A stretch of DNA of 64,000 nt from Candidatus Gastranaerophilales bacterium (GTDB lineage Bacteria; Cyanobacteriota; Vampirovibrionia; Gastranaerophilales; Gastranaerophilaceae). The DNA is taken from NCBI GenBank assembly GCA_944326585.1, contig CALVEN010000002.1, positions 124,001 through 188,000 on the forward strand. Direction: 5' to 3'. This document shows positions 42,919 through 51,367 of the stretch, piece after piece. The position numbers and the translations under genes were made by a program. Each line of letters begins with the position of its first letter. The stretch's first letter is position 1. The notes beneath the pieces are model-generated. The model had not been told where the DNA came from. It did not search any database and saw nothing but the letters and a program-made list of their open reading frames with translations.

Positions 42919-43131
42919 TTATTTGGTTTTAGGGATAAAATATACAGTATACCCGATGCAATCAAGGATAATTTCTATTTCCTTAGCGTTTATCGTACCG
43001 TTTTTAAGCTTTTGAGATAAATTTTGGATTGTGTAATGCTTGTTTTTATACAGCGAAATTTTCTGCGCAAGCTGCGTTAAAGTTACATCCGCATCTATCA
43101 ATATTTTTTTGATTTCTTTACTTATGTCCAT
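42919..43131 (-). CDS. Cro/XRE-like helix-turn-helix protein
   Basis: 70 aa. DVTLTQLAQKISLYKNKHYT and NLSQKLKNGTINAKEIEIIL form a short XRE-type HTH, and the end GYTVYFIPKTK is a beta extension common in LLM-class phage-type repressors of this size. Divergently arranged with the prepilin gene at 43226, so it could regulate that gene; this is inference. Confidence 0.72.
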   Translation of the reverse strand: MDISKEIKKILIDADVTLTQLAQKISLYKNKHYTIQNLSQKLKNGTINAKEIEIILDCIGYTVYFIPKTK

Positions 43132-43162
43132 AGGTAAAGTTTATACTAATTTGTAAATCATA

Positions 43163-43190
43163 TTGACTTTTTAAATTAATAATTTAAAAT
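43163..43190 (+). promoter_or_regulatory. Sigma70-like promoter of the prepilin gene
   Basis: TTGACT (43163-43168), 16-base spacer, TAAAAT (43185-43190); the expected start is near 43197, followed by AAGGAG at 43215 and the ATG at 43226. Confidence 0.55.
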
Positions 43191-43225
43191 TAAATATATA
43201 ATTAAATATTAATTAAGGAGACAAT

Positions 43226-43993
43226 ATGAAAAAAGCTTTTACTCTGGCTGAGGTTTTAATTACACTTGGCATAATCGGTGTTGTGGCGGCAATGACTATT
43301 CCGACACTGGTTACAAATTACCAGAAAAAAATGCTGTCAACTAAAATTAAAAAATTTGTCAGTACATTTAATCAAGCATACGAAATGGCTATTGTAAATT
43401 ACGGAGATTCAATTTATTGGAAAGATTGTACAATTCAACCAAATAAGATTTTATGCACCTCTGATACAGCAATTTATAAAATACTAAACAGTGTAAAATA
43501 CGTTGATTACACAAATAAAATACCTGAAAATTATATGGAAGCAATTAATGATTCTTTTGACAGTTATTTTTCTGGAACCACTGTTGGTTTTCAAAATGAA
43601 AAATTTTTTCAATTAAGCGACGGGACTATTATATTTGGCAGTAAAGACTTCATACAAAGGTTGGGTGATTATTTTTCTTATTTTTCTTATTTTTATGTCG
43701 ATGTCAACGGATTTGATAAACCTAACAGATTTGGAAAAGACTTATTTTGGTTTGGACAGATTCACTTCAACGAAATGCCAATATATTCTTTCTCTGTGAA
43801 TGGATTCGATGTATATGGAAAAGTAAAAAGAGGTCTATATTTAGATGGATATGGATACTTCATTCAGAATCCTAGTAGTAGATATAAATGTGCTGATGAA
43901 GATATTACCAAGGAATTAAGAGCGAAATGTACTTCTTTATTACAAAACAACAATTGGGAATTTCCTAAAAACTATCCATGGAAATATCTATAG
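43226..43993 (+). CDS. Type IV prepilin-like protein
   Basis: 255 aa. Class III signal (MKKAFTLAEVLITLGIIG) identical over 25 residues with the prepilin at 30252, then a different head: Tyr/Phe/Asn rich with SIYWKDCTIQ, TVGFQNEKFFQLSDGTIIFG, and a short Cys-containing end (RYKCADEDITKELRAKC). The DGTxxxF motif is common in these heads. Probably surface-exposed or part of a pseudopilus. Monocistronic, with its own promoter. Confidence 0.85.
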   Translation: MKKAFTLAEVLITLGIIGVVAAMTIPTLVTNYQKKMLSTKIKKFVSTFNQAYEMAIVNYGDSIYWKDCTIQPNKILCTSDTAIYKILNSVKYVDYTNKIPENYMEAINDSFDSYFSGTTVGFQNEKFFQLSDGTIIFGSKDFIQRLGDYFSYFSYFYVDVNGFDKPNRFGKDLFWFGQIHFNEMPIYSFSVNGFDVYGKVKRGLYLDGYGYFIQNPSSRYKCADEDITKELRAKCTSLLQNNNWEFPKNYPWKYL

Positions 43994-44403
43994 CTTACAG
44001 GTTATATCTGCAGGGCAAAAGATTCTGAAACAAGTTCAAAATAACACGTATTGTCGTGCCTTTGGCATCTTGCAATGATTTAGCTAGATGAGCCAAAACT
44101 GTCAAGCATGGCTACGTGCGTAGCACAAAAAAAAGAGCCTTAAAATTAAGACCCTTTGGAATAACTTTCATCATTCCTCGTAAATAGTGTGAAGTGTAGT
44201 GTGTGTGCTTAAAATTTTCCGTGATTCCTCAATTTTAAGCGTACCTCGTGTTTACATATATATAAAAAATTTTTAGTATATATTATTGCTATATTTTTGA
44301 CATACATGTCACTCTTTGTTACAAAATTTAATAAAACTCGCAAAACCACTTTGTTTTTGGCACGAAAACGGGTATTATAGAATATAAAAGAGGAGAAAAT
44401 TAT
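43994..44403. other. Intergenic region with remnants of the palindromic repeats
   Basis: No gene seen. GATTCTGAAACAAGTTCA (about 44020) resembles one arm of the CCTGAAACAAGTTCAGG palindrome inside 40413-41039, and GGCTACGTGCGTAGCAC (about 44110) resembles another piece of it. A perfect 10-bp hairpin, GCTTAAAATT (44207-44216) with AATTTTAAGC (44231-44240), lies further on. A likely surE promoter is TTGTTT (44351-44356), 16 bases, TATTAT (44373-44378). Confidence 0.5.
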
Positions 44404-45198
44404 ATGAACATATTAATTTCAAATGATGACGGAATTGCAGCCAATGGTATAAGAGCATTAACAGAAGAATTATCAAAATATCACGATGTATATGTAGTGG
44501 CACCTGATAGAGAAAGAAGCGCGGCAGGGCACTCTTTGACACTTCATACGCCGTTAAGAGTTGAAGAACTGGAAGAAACACGTTCCGGTGCAAAGCGTAC
44601 ATGGGTTACAAACGGCACACCCGGAGACTGCGTAAAACTAGGTATCAATGCAATTTTAGCGCCCGAAGAACAGCCCGATTTTGTAATCTCAGGGATTAAC
44701 CACGGTCCGAACTTAGGTTCCGACATTTTATATTCAGGTACGGTAAGCTGCGCTATGGAAGGCGCAATGCTTGGGGTTCCGAGTATTGCAATGTCATTAG
44801 CCAGTATGCACTCGGAATATGAAGATTTCAAATATACCGCAAAATTTGTGGTATCACTTTTGAATAAATTAAAAGATTTCAAGTTCCCGCCCAAAATGCT
44901 TTTGAACGTAAATGTCCCATCAATTGATGAAGACGACATTTTAGGCGTTGCAATAACCGAACTCGGCAGAAAAATGTTTACAGATAACTACGAAAAAAGA
45001 ATTGACCCGAGAGGAAAAGTTTACTACTGGATGGCTGGTGAACTTATAAGCGAACCTTCAACCGCAAACACGGATATTGCAGCCGTCAGAAACAATAAAA
45101 TTTCAATCACGCCTGTTACTTTTGAAATGACAAGAAAAGAAACAATGTCTGATCTTGAAGGTATTTTGTGCAAAGGCGACAGCTGCGACTGGATCTAA
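44404..45198 (+). CDS. surE: 5'/3'-nucleotidase SurE
   Basis: 264 aa. Metal-dependent nucleoside monophosphate phosphatase. Motifs: LISNDDGIAANGIRAL, VVAPDRERSAAGHSLTLH, NGTPGDCVKLG, VISGINHGPNLGSDILYSGTVSCAMEG. AGAGGAGA precedes the ATG. Normal length. Confidence 0.96.
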   Translation: MNILISNDDGIAANGIRALTEELSKYHDVYVVAPDRERSAAGHSLTLHTPLRVEELEETRSGAKRTWVTNGTPGDCVKLGINAILAPEEQPDFVISGINHGPNLGSDILYSGTVSCAMEGAMLGVPSIAMSLASMHSEYEDFKYTAKFVVSLLNKLKDFKFPPKMLLNVNVPSIDEDDILGVAITELGRKMFTDNYEKRIDPRGKVYYWMAGELISEPSTANTDIAAVRNNKISITPVTFEMTRKETMSDLEGILCKGDSCDWI

Positions 45199-45202
45199 AA
45201 TT

Positions 45203-45910
45203 TTATTCAATAATAACGCGTGCAGGGAAATTATTTTTCAACAAGTCATTTGCAACGCTCTGTGCTTTTTCGCGTGAGGAGAAAGATCCGACCTGCAAAG
45301 TATACGCTGCGCCTATATTTTTTATAAACGGCTGGACATTAAGTCCGGCTTCCTGAATAATTCCCTTTGCGACTTCAGCCTGTTCTGCTGTTGCATAATA
45401 GCCTACAATAACTTTTGCATTAACAGCCGGCTGAGCAGGTTGAACAGGCTGAGCAGGCTGTACCTGTTGTACCGGAGTCTGCACCTGTTGAACAGTTTCG
45501 GTATTTTGTTCCGGGGTATCAGGATTATGGGGTTCCAAAACAATGGCTTCATCTTCAGCGCCGATAGTTTTATGTTTTTGTTCAGGTATTATAACTTTTT
45601 CCTCAAGTTCGGGTGAAAAAGTTTCATCTTCCGACTCTGCATAAGAATTATCTTCCATCTGGATTAAACGTAATCTGTCATCAACACTGCCTCTTTCAAA
45701 TTCTTCGGACGAAATTTCATTATCGCCGATTGAAACATCAACATCGGGAGACAATTGTTTTGCAACTCCTAAAAATATCAACAGCAAAACAAAAAATGCC
45801 GAAACAAAAAGGATTATACCTTCATTAGGATTTGTTTCCAATTTCTTTTTATATTCTTTATATGTTACATGAGATGGTTTTTCGAACTTTTCTTCATCTT
45901 CGTAAATCAT
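45203..45910 (-). CDS. SPOR-domain membrane protein
   Basis: 235 aa. Cytoplasmic N-terminus, one membrane helix at about 35-55 (IILFVSAFFVLLLIFLGVA), an acidic linker, a Pro/Gln repeat (VQQVQPAQPVQPAQPAV) and a C-terminal SPOR domain (YATAEQAEVAKGIIQEAG, YTLQVGSFSSREKAQSVAND). SPOR domains bind denuded septal peptidoglycan, so a division or wall role is likely. It lies 2 bases after the DUF366 gene. Confidence 0.88.
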   Translation of the reverse strand: MIYEDEEKFEKPSHVTYKEYKKKLETNPNEGIILFVSAFFVLLLIFLGVAKQLSPDVDVSIGDNEISSEEFERGSVDDRLRLIQMEDNSYAESEDETFSPELEEKVIIPEQKHKTIGAEDEAIVLEPHNPDTPEQNTETVQQVQTPVQQVQPAQPVQPAQPAVNAKVIVGYYATAEQAEVAKGIIQEAGLNVQPFIKNIGAAYTLQVGSFSSREKAQSVANDLLKNNFPARVIIE

Positions 45911-45912
45911 AA

Positions 45913-46467
45913 TTACACTCCTCTAACCTTGGTTGATGCTAATATTATATCATCAATTTCTTCGGAATATCTCTGCATAATTTCTTTTGCAAAATCATTT
46001 ATATCTTTTATGCCCAAATCCGTTTCAAGTCCTGCCGCGTTAACAGGAGCGCCTTGAGGATTAATATTTACACCTGTGTGGATAAGTATTGATGTTAAAG
46101 ATTTTGTCGCGATTGAAACAGTAAGTTTTTTACAATTTACATACAAATCGTCCCCGAAACGGTCAACCTTTACACCGCGCCTTTCCAGCGCCTCTTTTAT
46201 AATACAAATCAAAAGCCTTTGTCTGAAAACACCTTCAACGAGATTTACGTTAAACTGTTCGGTTATAAAGCTGAGCATATTTTTGCTGTATATAGGCTCA
46301 TTATTTATAACATCCTCAATATCAACCATTTCATTAATTTTCACTTCACATTCACCGGTAAATGCGACAATTGCATCACCCTGAATTTTAAAATTCTTAT
46401 AAATCCAGTGAGGGGAAAGCTGCCAGCCTTCGTATTTAATTTCTTCATCAATCAATAATGTTTTCAT
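45913..46467 (-). CDS. DUF366-family protein
   Basis: 184 aa. HWIYKNFKIQGDAIVAFTGECEV, EMVDIEDVINNEPIYSKNML and FRQRLLICIIKEALERRG fit DUF366, a family of unknown function. Start ATG 46467 (an in-frame TTG at 46476 is also possible); it overlaps the queC end by 20 bases, so the two are translated together, which suggests a link to deazaguanine or tRNA metabolism. That link is inference. Confidence 0.8.
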   Translation of the reverse strand: MKTLLIDEEIKYEGWQLSPHWIYKNFKIQGDAIVAFTGECEVKINEMVDIEDVINNEPIYSKNMLSFITEQFNVNLVEGVFRQRLLICIIKEALERRGVKVDRFGDDLYVNCKKLTVSIATKSLTSILIHTGVNINPQGAPVNAAGLETDLGIKDINDFAKEIMQRYSEEIDDIILASTKVRGV

Positions 46468-47122
46468 AATTTTCAAAAAGTATTTTTAAATATTTTGTGT
46501 CATTATTAGCAATAAGAGCATTTTTCAATCTTGTACAGGATTCACATTTGCCGCAATGCTTTTCAACTCCGTCATAGCAGCTCCATATCAAATCCAACGG
46601 CACTGAATACTCAATTGCTTGTTTAACTATATCATTTTTATTAAAATTTATCAAGGGAGCAATGATTTTGGGATGTTTTTTGGTTGAATATTCAAACTCT
46701 GCATTAATTTTGTCAATAAAATTTTGGGTATTATCCGGAAACGTTTCGCCTTCTTCTTTATTTGCGCCGATTAAAATATAATCAAAATCTTCACCGTCCG
46801 CAAAACTTGCTGCGATATTCAAAAATAATCCGTTGCGATTAGGCACCCAAACAGTATTTGAATTTTTTTGAATACCTGACGGGAGGTTCTTCTTATCTAC
46901 AAGAGCAGTATGGGTAATTTCTTTCAGCCAATCAAGCTTGATGAGTTTATGCTGTAGATTATAATATTCACAAATTTTCTTACAGGCTTTGATTTCTTGC
47001 TCTGCTGATTTTTGGCCGTAATCAAAAGTCAGAGCAAATGTTACATTATATTTTTCTTTACATAACGCAAGGCTGACAACGGAATCCAGACCGCCGGACA
47101 AAAGTATGATTGACCTAGTCAT
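46448..47122 (-). CDS. queC: 7-cyano-7-deazaguanine synthase
   Basis: 224 aa. ATP-dependent conversion of 7-carboxy-7-deazaguanine to preQ0 in queuosine synthesis. P-loop ILLSGGLDSVVSLALC, LTFDYGQKSAEQEI, VPNRNGLFLNIAASFA, and the zinc cysteines in SCYDGVEKHCGKCESC. Start ATG 47122; it overlaps the HEAT gene end by 8 bases. The other preQ0 genes (queD, queE, folE) are not in the window. Confidence 0.94.
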   Translation of the reverse strand: MTRSIILLSGGLDSVVSLALCKEKYNVTFALTFDYGQKSAEQEIKACKKICEYYNLQHKLIKLDWLKEITHTALVDKKNLPSGIQKNSNTVWVPNRNGLFLNIAASFADGEDFDYILIGANKEEGETFPDNTQNFIDKINAEFEYSTKKHPKIIAPLINFNKNDIVKQAIEYSVPLDLIWSCYDGVEKHCGKCESCTRLKNALIANNDTKYLKILFENYENIID

Positions 47123-48044
47123 TTTCATATTCCTCAATCATATATTTAGCTTCTTCTTTAAGGCTTTCGACATAAGTCGGCAGGCTTATTACTTCATCAA
47201 GAATATCGCGTCCCTGAATATTATATAAAGCAATTAAAGCATTTTTTCTTACTTCTTCATCCTTATCATCCAGACAAACTCTTATTGCCTCTGCGGCTTT
47301 TGGATGAGAACTTTCCATCAACGCTTCAATTGCATTAATTCTGACCTGAGAGGACTCATCATCCAATGATGACTTAAGTGCATGAAAAACCCTGTCATTA
47401 CCGTCCAGCCTGAGTTTTGTAAGAGCTTCTATAACTCTTTCTTTTAAAAACGTAAATTTATTCATCAAACCCTGTTTGGTTTCCAAAATGCTTACAAGCG
47501 GATCTATTGCACGCATATCGCCCAGAAGCCCGAGAGCCGACGCAGCTGATTCGCGCAAATAAACAGACTTTTCATTTTCGTCTTTTACCACATCAATCAA
47601 AGGCGCAACAGCATATTTGTCGCCGATTTTACCCAGAGCATCCGCACATGCCAGCCGCACTCTATAATGCTCATCTTTATTATTAAGACAATACAAAAGA
47701 GGCGTCACGGCACTTGTATCTTTGTAATTTGCAATGGCTTTTGCACACATTGCGCGTAAATTTACAAATTTTTCATTAACAACAGCATCTACGGCTTCAT
47801 TTTTTGTTAACAACAAATCAATCAGCACATTTAATGTTGATTTAAACCTGAACCTGTCGGCAAATCTTACGACATTAGACAAAATATCGGGATTTTTCGA
47901 AACGGTTAATATATAGTTATAAATTTCGACCAAATCCTCTTTGGAATATTCTTCATCCAGAGCTGCAATATTATTAATGACCGCCTCAACGTCAGTTTCA
48001 TCAAACAAATTACATTTTTTTGCAATTGTGTCGAAATCTAACAT
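47115..48044 (-). CDS. HEAT/PBS-lyase-like repeat protein
   Basis: 309 aa made largely of helical repeats of about 31 residues (ACADALGKIGDKYAVAPLI, SAASALGLLGDMRAIDPLV, NAIEALMESSHPKAAEAI, NALIALYNIQG). Such repeats are common in cyanobacterial phycobilin lyase relatives but here probably serve as a protein-binding scaffold. Start ATG 48044 with AGGAAGAG upstream; the upstream frame to 48092 is not supported. Confidence 0.85.
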   Translation of the reverse strand: MLDFDTIAKKCNLFDETDVEAVINNIAALDEEYSKEDLVEIYNYILTVSKNPDILSNVVRFADRFRFKSTLNVLIDLLLTKNEAVDAVVNEKFVNLRAMCAKAIANYKDTSAVTPLLYCLNNKDEHYRVRLACADALGKIGDKYAVAPLIDVVKDENEKSVYLRESAASALGLLGDMRAIDPLVSILETKQGLMNKFTFLKERVIEALTKLRLDGNDRVFHALKSSLDDESSQVRINAIEALMESSHPKAAEAIRVCLDDKDEEVRKNALIALYNIQGRDILDEVISLPTYVESLKEEAKYMIEEYEND

Positions 48045-48111
48045 ACTCTTCCTATCTAAAATAAATATACAATAAAAACTGTTTTGTGGCAATTATTATT
48101 GTTGATTTTCG

Positions 48112-48120
48112 TGCTAAAAT
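48112..48120 (+). promoter_or_regulatory. Extended -10 promoter of purS
   Basis: TGCTAAAAT, an extended -10, six bases before the purS ATG. No ribosome site is visible, so purS mRNA is predicted leaderless. Confidence 0.5.
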
Positions 48121-48126
48121 TTAAGT

Positions 48127-48372
48127 ATGAAAAGTTTTAAAGCAACAGTCAATGTAAAATTAAAAGACACAATAAAGGATATTAAGGCACAAACGCTTGA
48201 ACAGGCAGTACATAGCTTAATGCCTGTACAAAATCTAAAGTGCAAAGTAGGCAATACATATTCTATTGAATTTGATGCAAAAGACAAAAATGAAGCAGAA
48301 AAAATTATAAACACGATTGCTGAAGAAATTTTATCAAACAGTGTAATAGAAGAATACGAAATTAAATGGTAA
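48127..48372 (+). CDS. purS: Phosphoribosylformylglycinamidine synthase subunit PurS
   Basis: 81 aa, normal size. Small subunit that bridges PurQ and PurL. Features: ATVNVKLKDTIKDIKAQTLEQAV, LKCKVGNTYSIEFDA, EKIINTIAEEILSNSVIEEY. First gene of purS-purQ-purL; overlaps purQ by 7 bases. Confidence 0.93.
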   Translation: MKSFKATVNVKLKDTIKDIKAQTLEQAVHSLMPVQNLKCKVGNTYSIEFDAKDKNEAEKIINTIAEEILSNSVIEEYEIKW

Positions 48373-48956
48373 AAGCAGGGATAATAACATTTTTAGGTAC
48401 AAATTGCGAACGCGATACAAAACAGGCTTTAGATTTTTTAGGCTGGGATACGGAATTTATCTGGCAGAACGATAAAATTGAAAAGCATTATGACATAATA
48501 TTTCTCCCCGGCGGTTTTTCATACGGGGATCATATATCATCAGGCAGAATTGCAAAACTTACCCCTGCAGTTAAATCTTTGCCTGTCGGAAAATCCTTAA
48601 TCATCGGAATTTGTAACGGGTTTCAGATTTTGACGGAAGCGGGACTTTTGTCAGGCGCCTTAACCTATAACGAAAATCTCCACTTTATCTCTAAAGTTAC
48701 GGATTTGGAATTCCAAAATGAAATTATACGGCTTCCCATAGCACACCATCAGGGAAATTACACAGGCAAAAACGGCGAAGAAATTATTATGCGCTACAAA
48801 AGAAATGTAAACGGCTCCGACGACAGGATTGCAGGGATTTATGACCGTAAAAACAAAATTATGGGTATGATGCCGCACCCCGAACGCGCAGTGTTTGAAG
48901 AATCGGGTTTAACAGACGGCAGAAAGGTTTTTGAATTTATTAAAAATGAAATATAA
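48366..48956 (+). CDS. purQ: Phosphoribosylformylglycinamidine synthase subunit PurQ
   Basis: 196 aa class I glutamine amidotransferase supplying ammonia to PurL. Nucleophile Cys in IGICNGFQILTEAG, His/Glu in MMPHPERAVFE, and FLPGGFSYGDHISSG. Slightly shorter than usual (about 225). Overlaps both neighbours. Confidence 0.95.
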   Translation: MVKAGIITFLGTNCERDTKQALDFLGWDTEFIWQNDKIEKHYDIIFLPGGFSYGDHISSGRIAKLTPAVKSLPVGKSLIIGICNGFQILTEAGLLSGALTYNENLHFISKVTDLEFQNEIIRLPIAHHQGNYTGKNGEEIIMRYKRNVNGSDDRIAGIYDRKNKIMGMMPHPERAVFEESGLTDGRKVFEFIKNEI

Positions 48957-50448
48957 AAAATATATTACCGAAAAATTAAACAGAGTTCCAAACGAATTTG
49001 AATTGCATCTATTCAGTGCAACATATTCCGAACACTGCGGATATTTGCATTCAAAAGGGCTTTTAAAAGAATTACCGCGAAAAAATGCAATTTACTATAA
49101 TGAAAACGCCGGCGGAATAAAAATCGGACGCCATGCAATACTTTTTAAAATGGAATCACACAACCACCCCTGCGCGGTTGAACCGTTTAACGGTGCAGCA
49201 ACAGGAATCGGCGGAATTGTAAGAGATGTGCTTGCAATGAATGCAAGACCGATTGCGCTTTGCAATTCCTTAAAATTCGGCGATGACAAAAGAATTATAG
49301 ATGGCGTAATTGAAGGGATTTCAAATTACAGCAACTCAATCGGGGTTCCGACAGTTTCTACGGAAGTGCTGTACAATAAGGCTTTTACCGAAAATCCTCT
49401 GGTAAACGTCACCTGCATCGGGATTGCAAAATACGACGACATTTTAACATCAAACAAAGCACGCGCAGGTTTAAAACTTATGCTTGTAGGTTCTGCAACA
49501 ATGAAAGACGGCATGGGCGGCGCAAGTTTTGCCTCCAAAAAGTTAAGCGGTGAAAAAAAAGAGGATAAATTGTCAATTCAAATTGCAAATCCTTTTATGA
49601 AAAAAAAGCTTATTGAAGCTTGTCTGGAAATATTCAGCAAAAAACTTGTTGCCTCATGTCAGGATTGCGGGGCTGCGGGAATTTTATCATCGACATCGGA
49701 GGTTGCATTCAAAAGCAATACAGGCGTTGACATTGACCTTGATAAAATTCATACCGGCGATAATTCAATTAAGGATTTTGAAATAATGCTTTCAGAGACT
49801 CAAGAGCGAATGCTTTTTGCGGTTCAGGAAAATTCAATTCCCGCGATTTCTGAAATCCTTAAAAAATATGAGCTTGAATATTCCGTTATAGGAACAGTCA
49901 TTGATAAAAAAAATTATATTATAAGGCGCGGAAACAAAATTCTTGCCGATATTCCCGTTGATATCCTGGTAACCCCGCCCGATGTGCCTTTAGATTATAC
50001 TGAGGGCAGCTTGTCGGCGACAGATATTATTTCGATAAATAACAAATCCATTTTTGAACGGTATGACCACACGGTCGGAAACCGAACCGAATTACAGCCG
50101 GATGAAAACCCTCAATTTAATATACTAAGAATTTGGGAAGAAAATTGCGACCTTGGAGTTTATACCTTTTCCGCTGCAGTCAAAAATACATATTCTGCCG
50201 TTATTGATGCTGCAAAATTTTTCAAATCAAACGGAATAAAGCCTCTCGGGATTACAAACTGCCTGAATTTTACAAATCCTGAGATTCCTCCGACTATGTT
50301 TGAATTTCGTAAAACAATTCTGGATATTAAAAAAGCCTGTGAAGAAATTCAAATCCCCGTCTGTTCCGGCAATGTATCATTCTATAACGAAAGCAAAAAT
50401 TCAAAAATCATTAATATGCCAACCTTTACGATAATCGGGGTCAGGTAA
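48946..50448 (+). CDS. purL: Phosphoribosylformylglycinamidine synthase subunit PurL, C-terminally short
   Basis: 500 aa where the family is usually about 730. The ATP-dependent FGAM synthase part is intact to the second A-type domain: FSATYSEHCGYLHSK, FKMESHNHPCAVEPFNGAAT, GIGGIVRDVLAMNARPIA, DGMGGASFAS, CQDCGAAGILSS, and late GITNCLNFTNPEIPP and CSGNVSFYNES. It stops at PTFTIIGVR, just where the last PurM-like C domain (B2) would begin. A terminator follows and the next gene is convergent, so the missing part is not nearby. Start ATG 48946 overlaps purQ. Confidence 0.88.
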   Translation: MKYKKYITEKLNRVPNEFELHLFSATYSEHCGYLHSKGLLKELPRKNAIYYNENAGGIKIGRHAILFKMESHNHPCAVEPFNGAATGIGGIVRDVLAMNARPIALCNSLKFGDDKRIIDGVIEGISNYSNSIGVPTVSTEVLYNKAFTENPLVNVTCIGIAKYDDILTSNKARAGLKLMLVGSATMKDGMGGASFASKKLSGEKKEDKLSIQIANPFMKKKLIEACLEIFSKKLVASCQDCGAAGILSSTSEVAFKSNTGVDIDLDKIHTGDNSIKDFEIMLSETQERMLFAVQENSIPAISEILKKYELEYSVIGTVIDKKNYIIRRGNKILADIPVDILVTPPDVPLDYTEGSLSATDIISINNKSIFERYDHTVGNRTELQPDENPQFNILRIWEENCDLGVYTFSAAVKNTYSAVIDAAKFFKSNGIKPLGITNCLNFTNPEIPPTMFEFRKTILDIKKACEEIQIPVCSGNVSFYNESKNSKIINMPTFTIIGVR

Positions 50449-50475
50449 AAGAACCCCAAAATGGAGTTCTTTTTT
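50448..50475 (+). terminator. Terminator of the pur operon
   Basis: AAAGAAC (50448-50454), C, CC, loop AAAAT, GG, A, GTTCTTT (50466-50472) with one C-A mismatch and a T6 tail. Confidence 0.8.
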
Positions 50476-50494
50476 ATATCAAGATGCAGAAAAT

Positions 50495-51367
50495 TTATGC
50501 TGCTTTATTTACGTCCTGATTTTGAGCTTTTTCGGCATTTTTCTTATGAATATAAGCACCAATTTTGTTTGCCGGTTTCATAACCAGTACAGGAACAATG
50601 TATCTGTATACCATACCGAATACGAACAAGGATTTGAGAACACCCATACCGTCAACAAGCGTTGTAAGGCGTTTATTCTTTAACACATCAAGGTTAAAGT
50701 CACGAATGCTTTTATACGGTATTGCATCTTCTGCTTTTACATGATGAAGATTCGGTCTTCTTAAACCTTTATAGGAACCATCTGCCAGTGAATCCGCTAT
50801 TTTTTTATTAAGCTGATCAATTCTGTTATTTTTATGAATATACCATTCTTGCATAAATTGATTTATGTTTTTCGGCTCCCAGTCACCAAAAGTTCTTATT
50901 CTTTTTGCTCTCGGATTATCCAGCAAATAATTTGCGGCAAAACGTGTTGTAACTCCGTCCCACCAGTTAGCAAGCTTGCTGTCTAAGAAATATGAACCCG
51001 CCGTTGACAGCGCCCACGTCATAACATCATTCAGGGCAAGAGTTTTTCTTTTTTCAGGATCAAGCTTATCGTTTTGCAAAGTTCTTATTGTATACATACC
51101 TGAAATAAGTGTTGCACCTATTGCAGACATATGAGTTGTCATATTTTTTACGTTTTTGGTTTTGTCAACAAACCATTTTGCAAATTTACTTTTATAAAAC
51201 GCAGAATAATAATGTTTTGCAATGCCTTCTGCTAAATTATCATATTGTTTTTTAACCGGATCAAACAATTTTGAATGAATATGAGGAGTCCCTGCAAAAG
51301 CAGGTCGAGCATTTTGGTAATTCATATTACGGTTATTGATATTAACTGTCTGAAGATTTACCTGCAT
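50495..51367 (-). CDS. Tagged membrane protein of the three-member family
   Basis: 290 aa, not recognised. Begins MQV with a PAFAG tag at residues 22-26. The segment IRTLQNDKLDPEKRKTLALN, followed by AGSYFLDSKLANWWDGVTTRF, aligns by eye with YAVGRIVTARKKNEAIDLAF and its continuation in the 22375 protein. Two hydrophobic stretches (about 80-95 and 245-268, LKSLFVFGMVYRYIVPVLVM) suggest membrane association; the end is Lys/Ala rich. Its ATG shares one base with the stop of the upstream paralogue at 51367. Confidence 0.7.
   Translation of the reverse strand: MQVNLQTVNINNRNMNYQNARPAFAGTPHIHSKLFDPVKKQYDNLAEGIAKHYYSAFYKSKFAKWFVDKTKNVKNMTTHMSAIGATLISGMYTIRTLQNDKLDPEKRKTLALNDVMTWALSTAGSYFLDSKLANWWDGVTTRFAANYLLDNPRAKRIRTFGDWEPKNINQFMQEWYIHKNNRIDQLNKKIADSLADGSYKGLRRPNLHHVKAEDAIPYKSIRDFNLDVLKNKRLTTLVDGMGVLKSLFVFGMVYRYIVPVLVMKPANKIGAYIHKKNAEKAQNQDVNKAA

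Noticed and set aside
50440-50495. PurL remainder in another frame after the stop
   Set aside because: A terminator and a convergent gene follow at once; no frame there encodes the missing domain.
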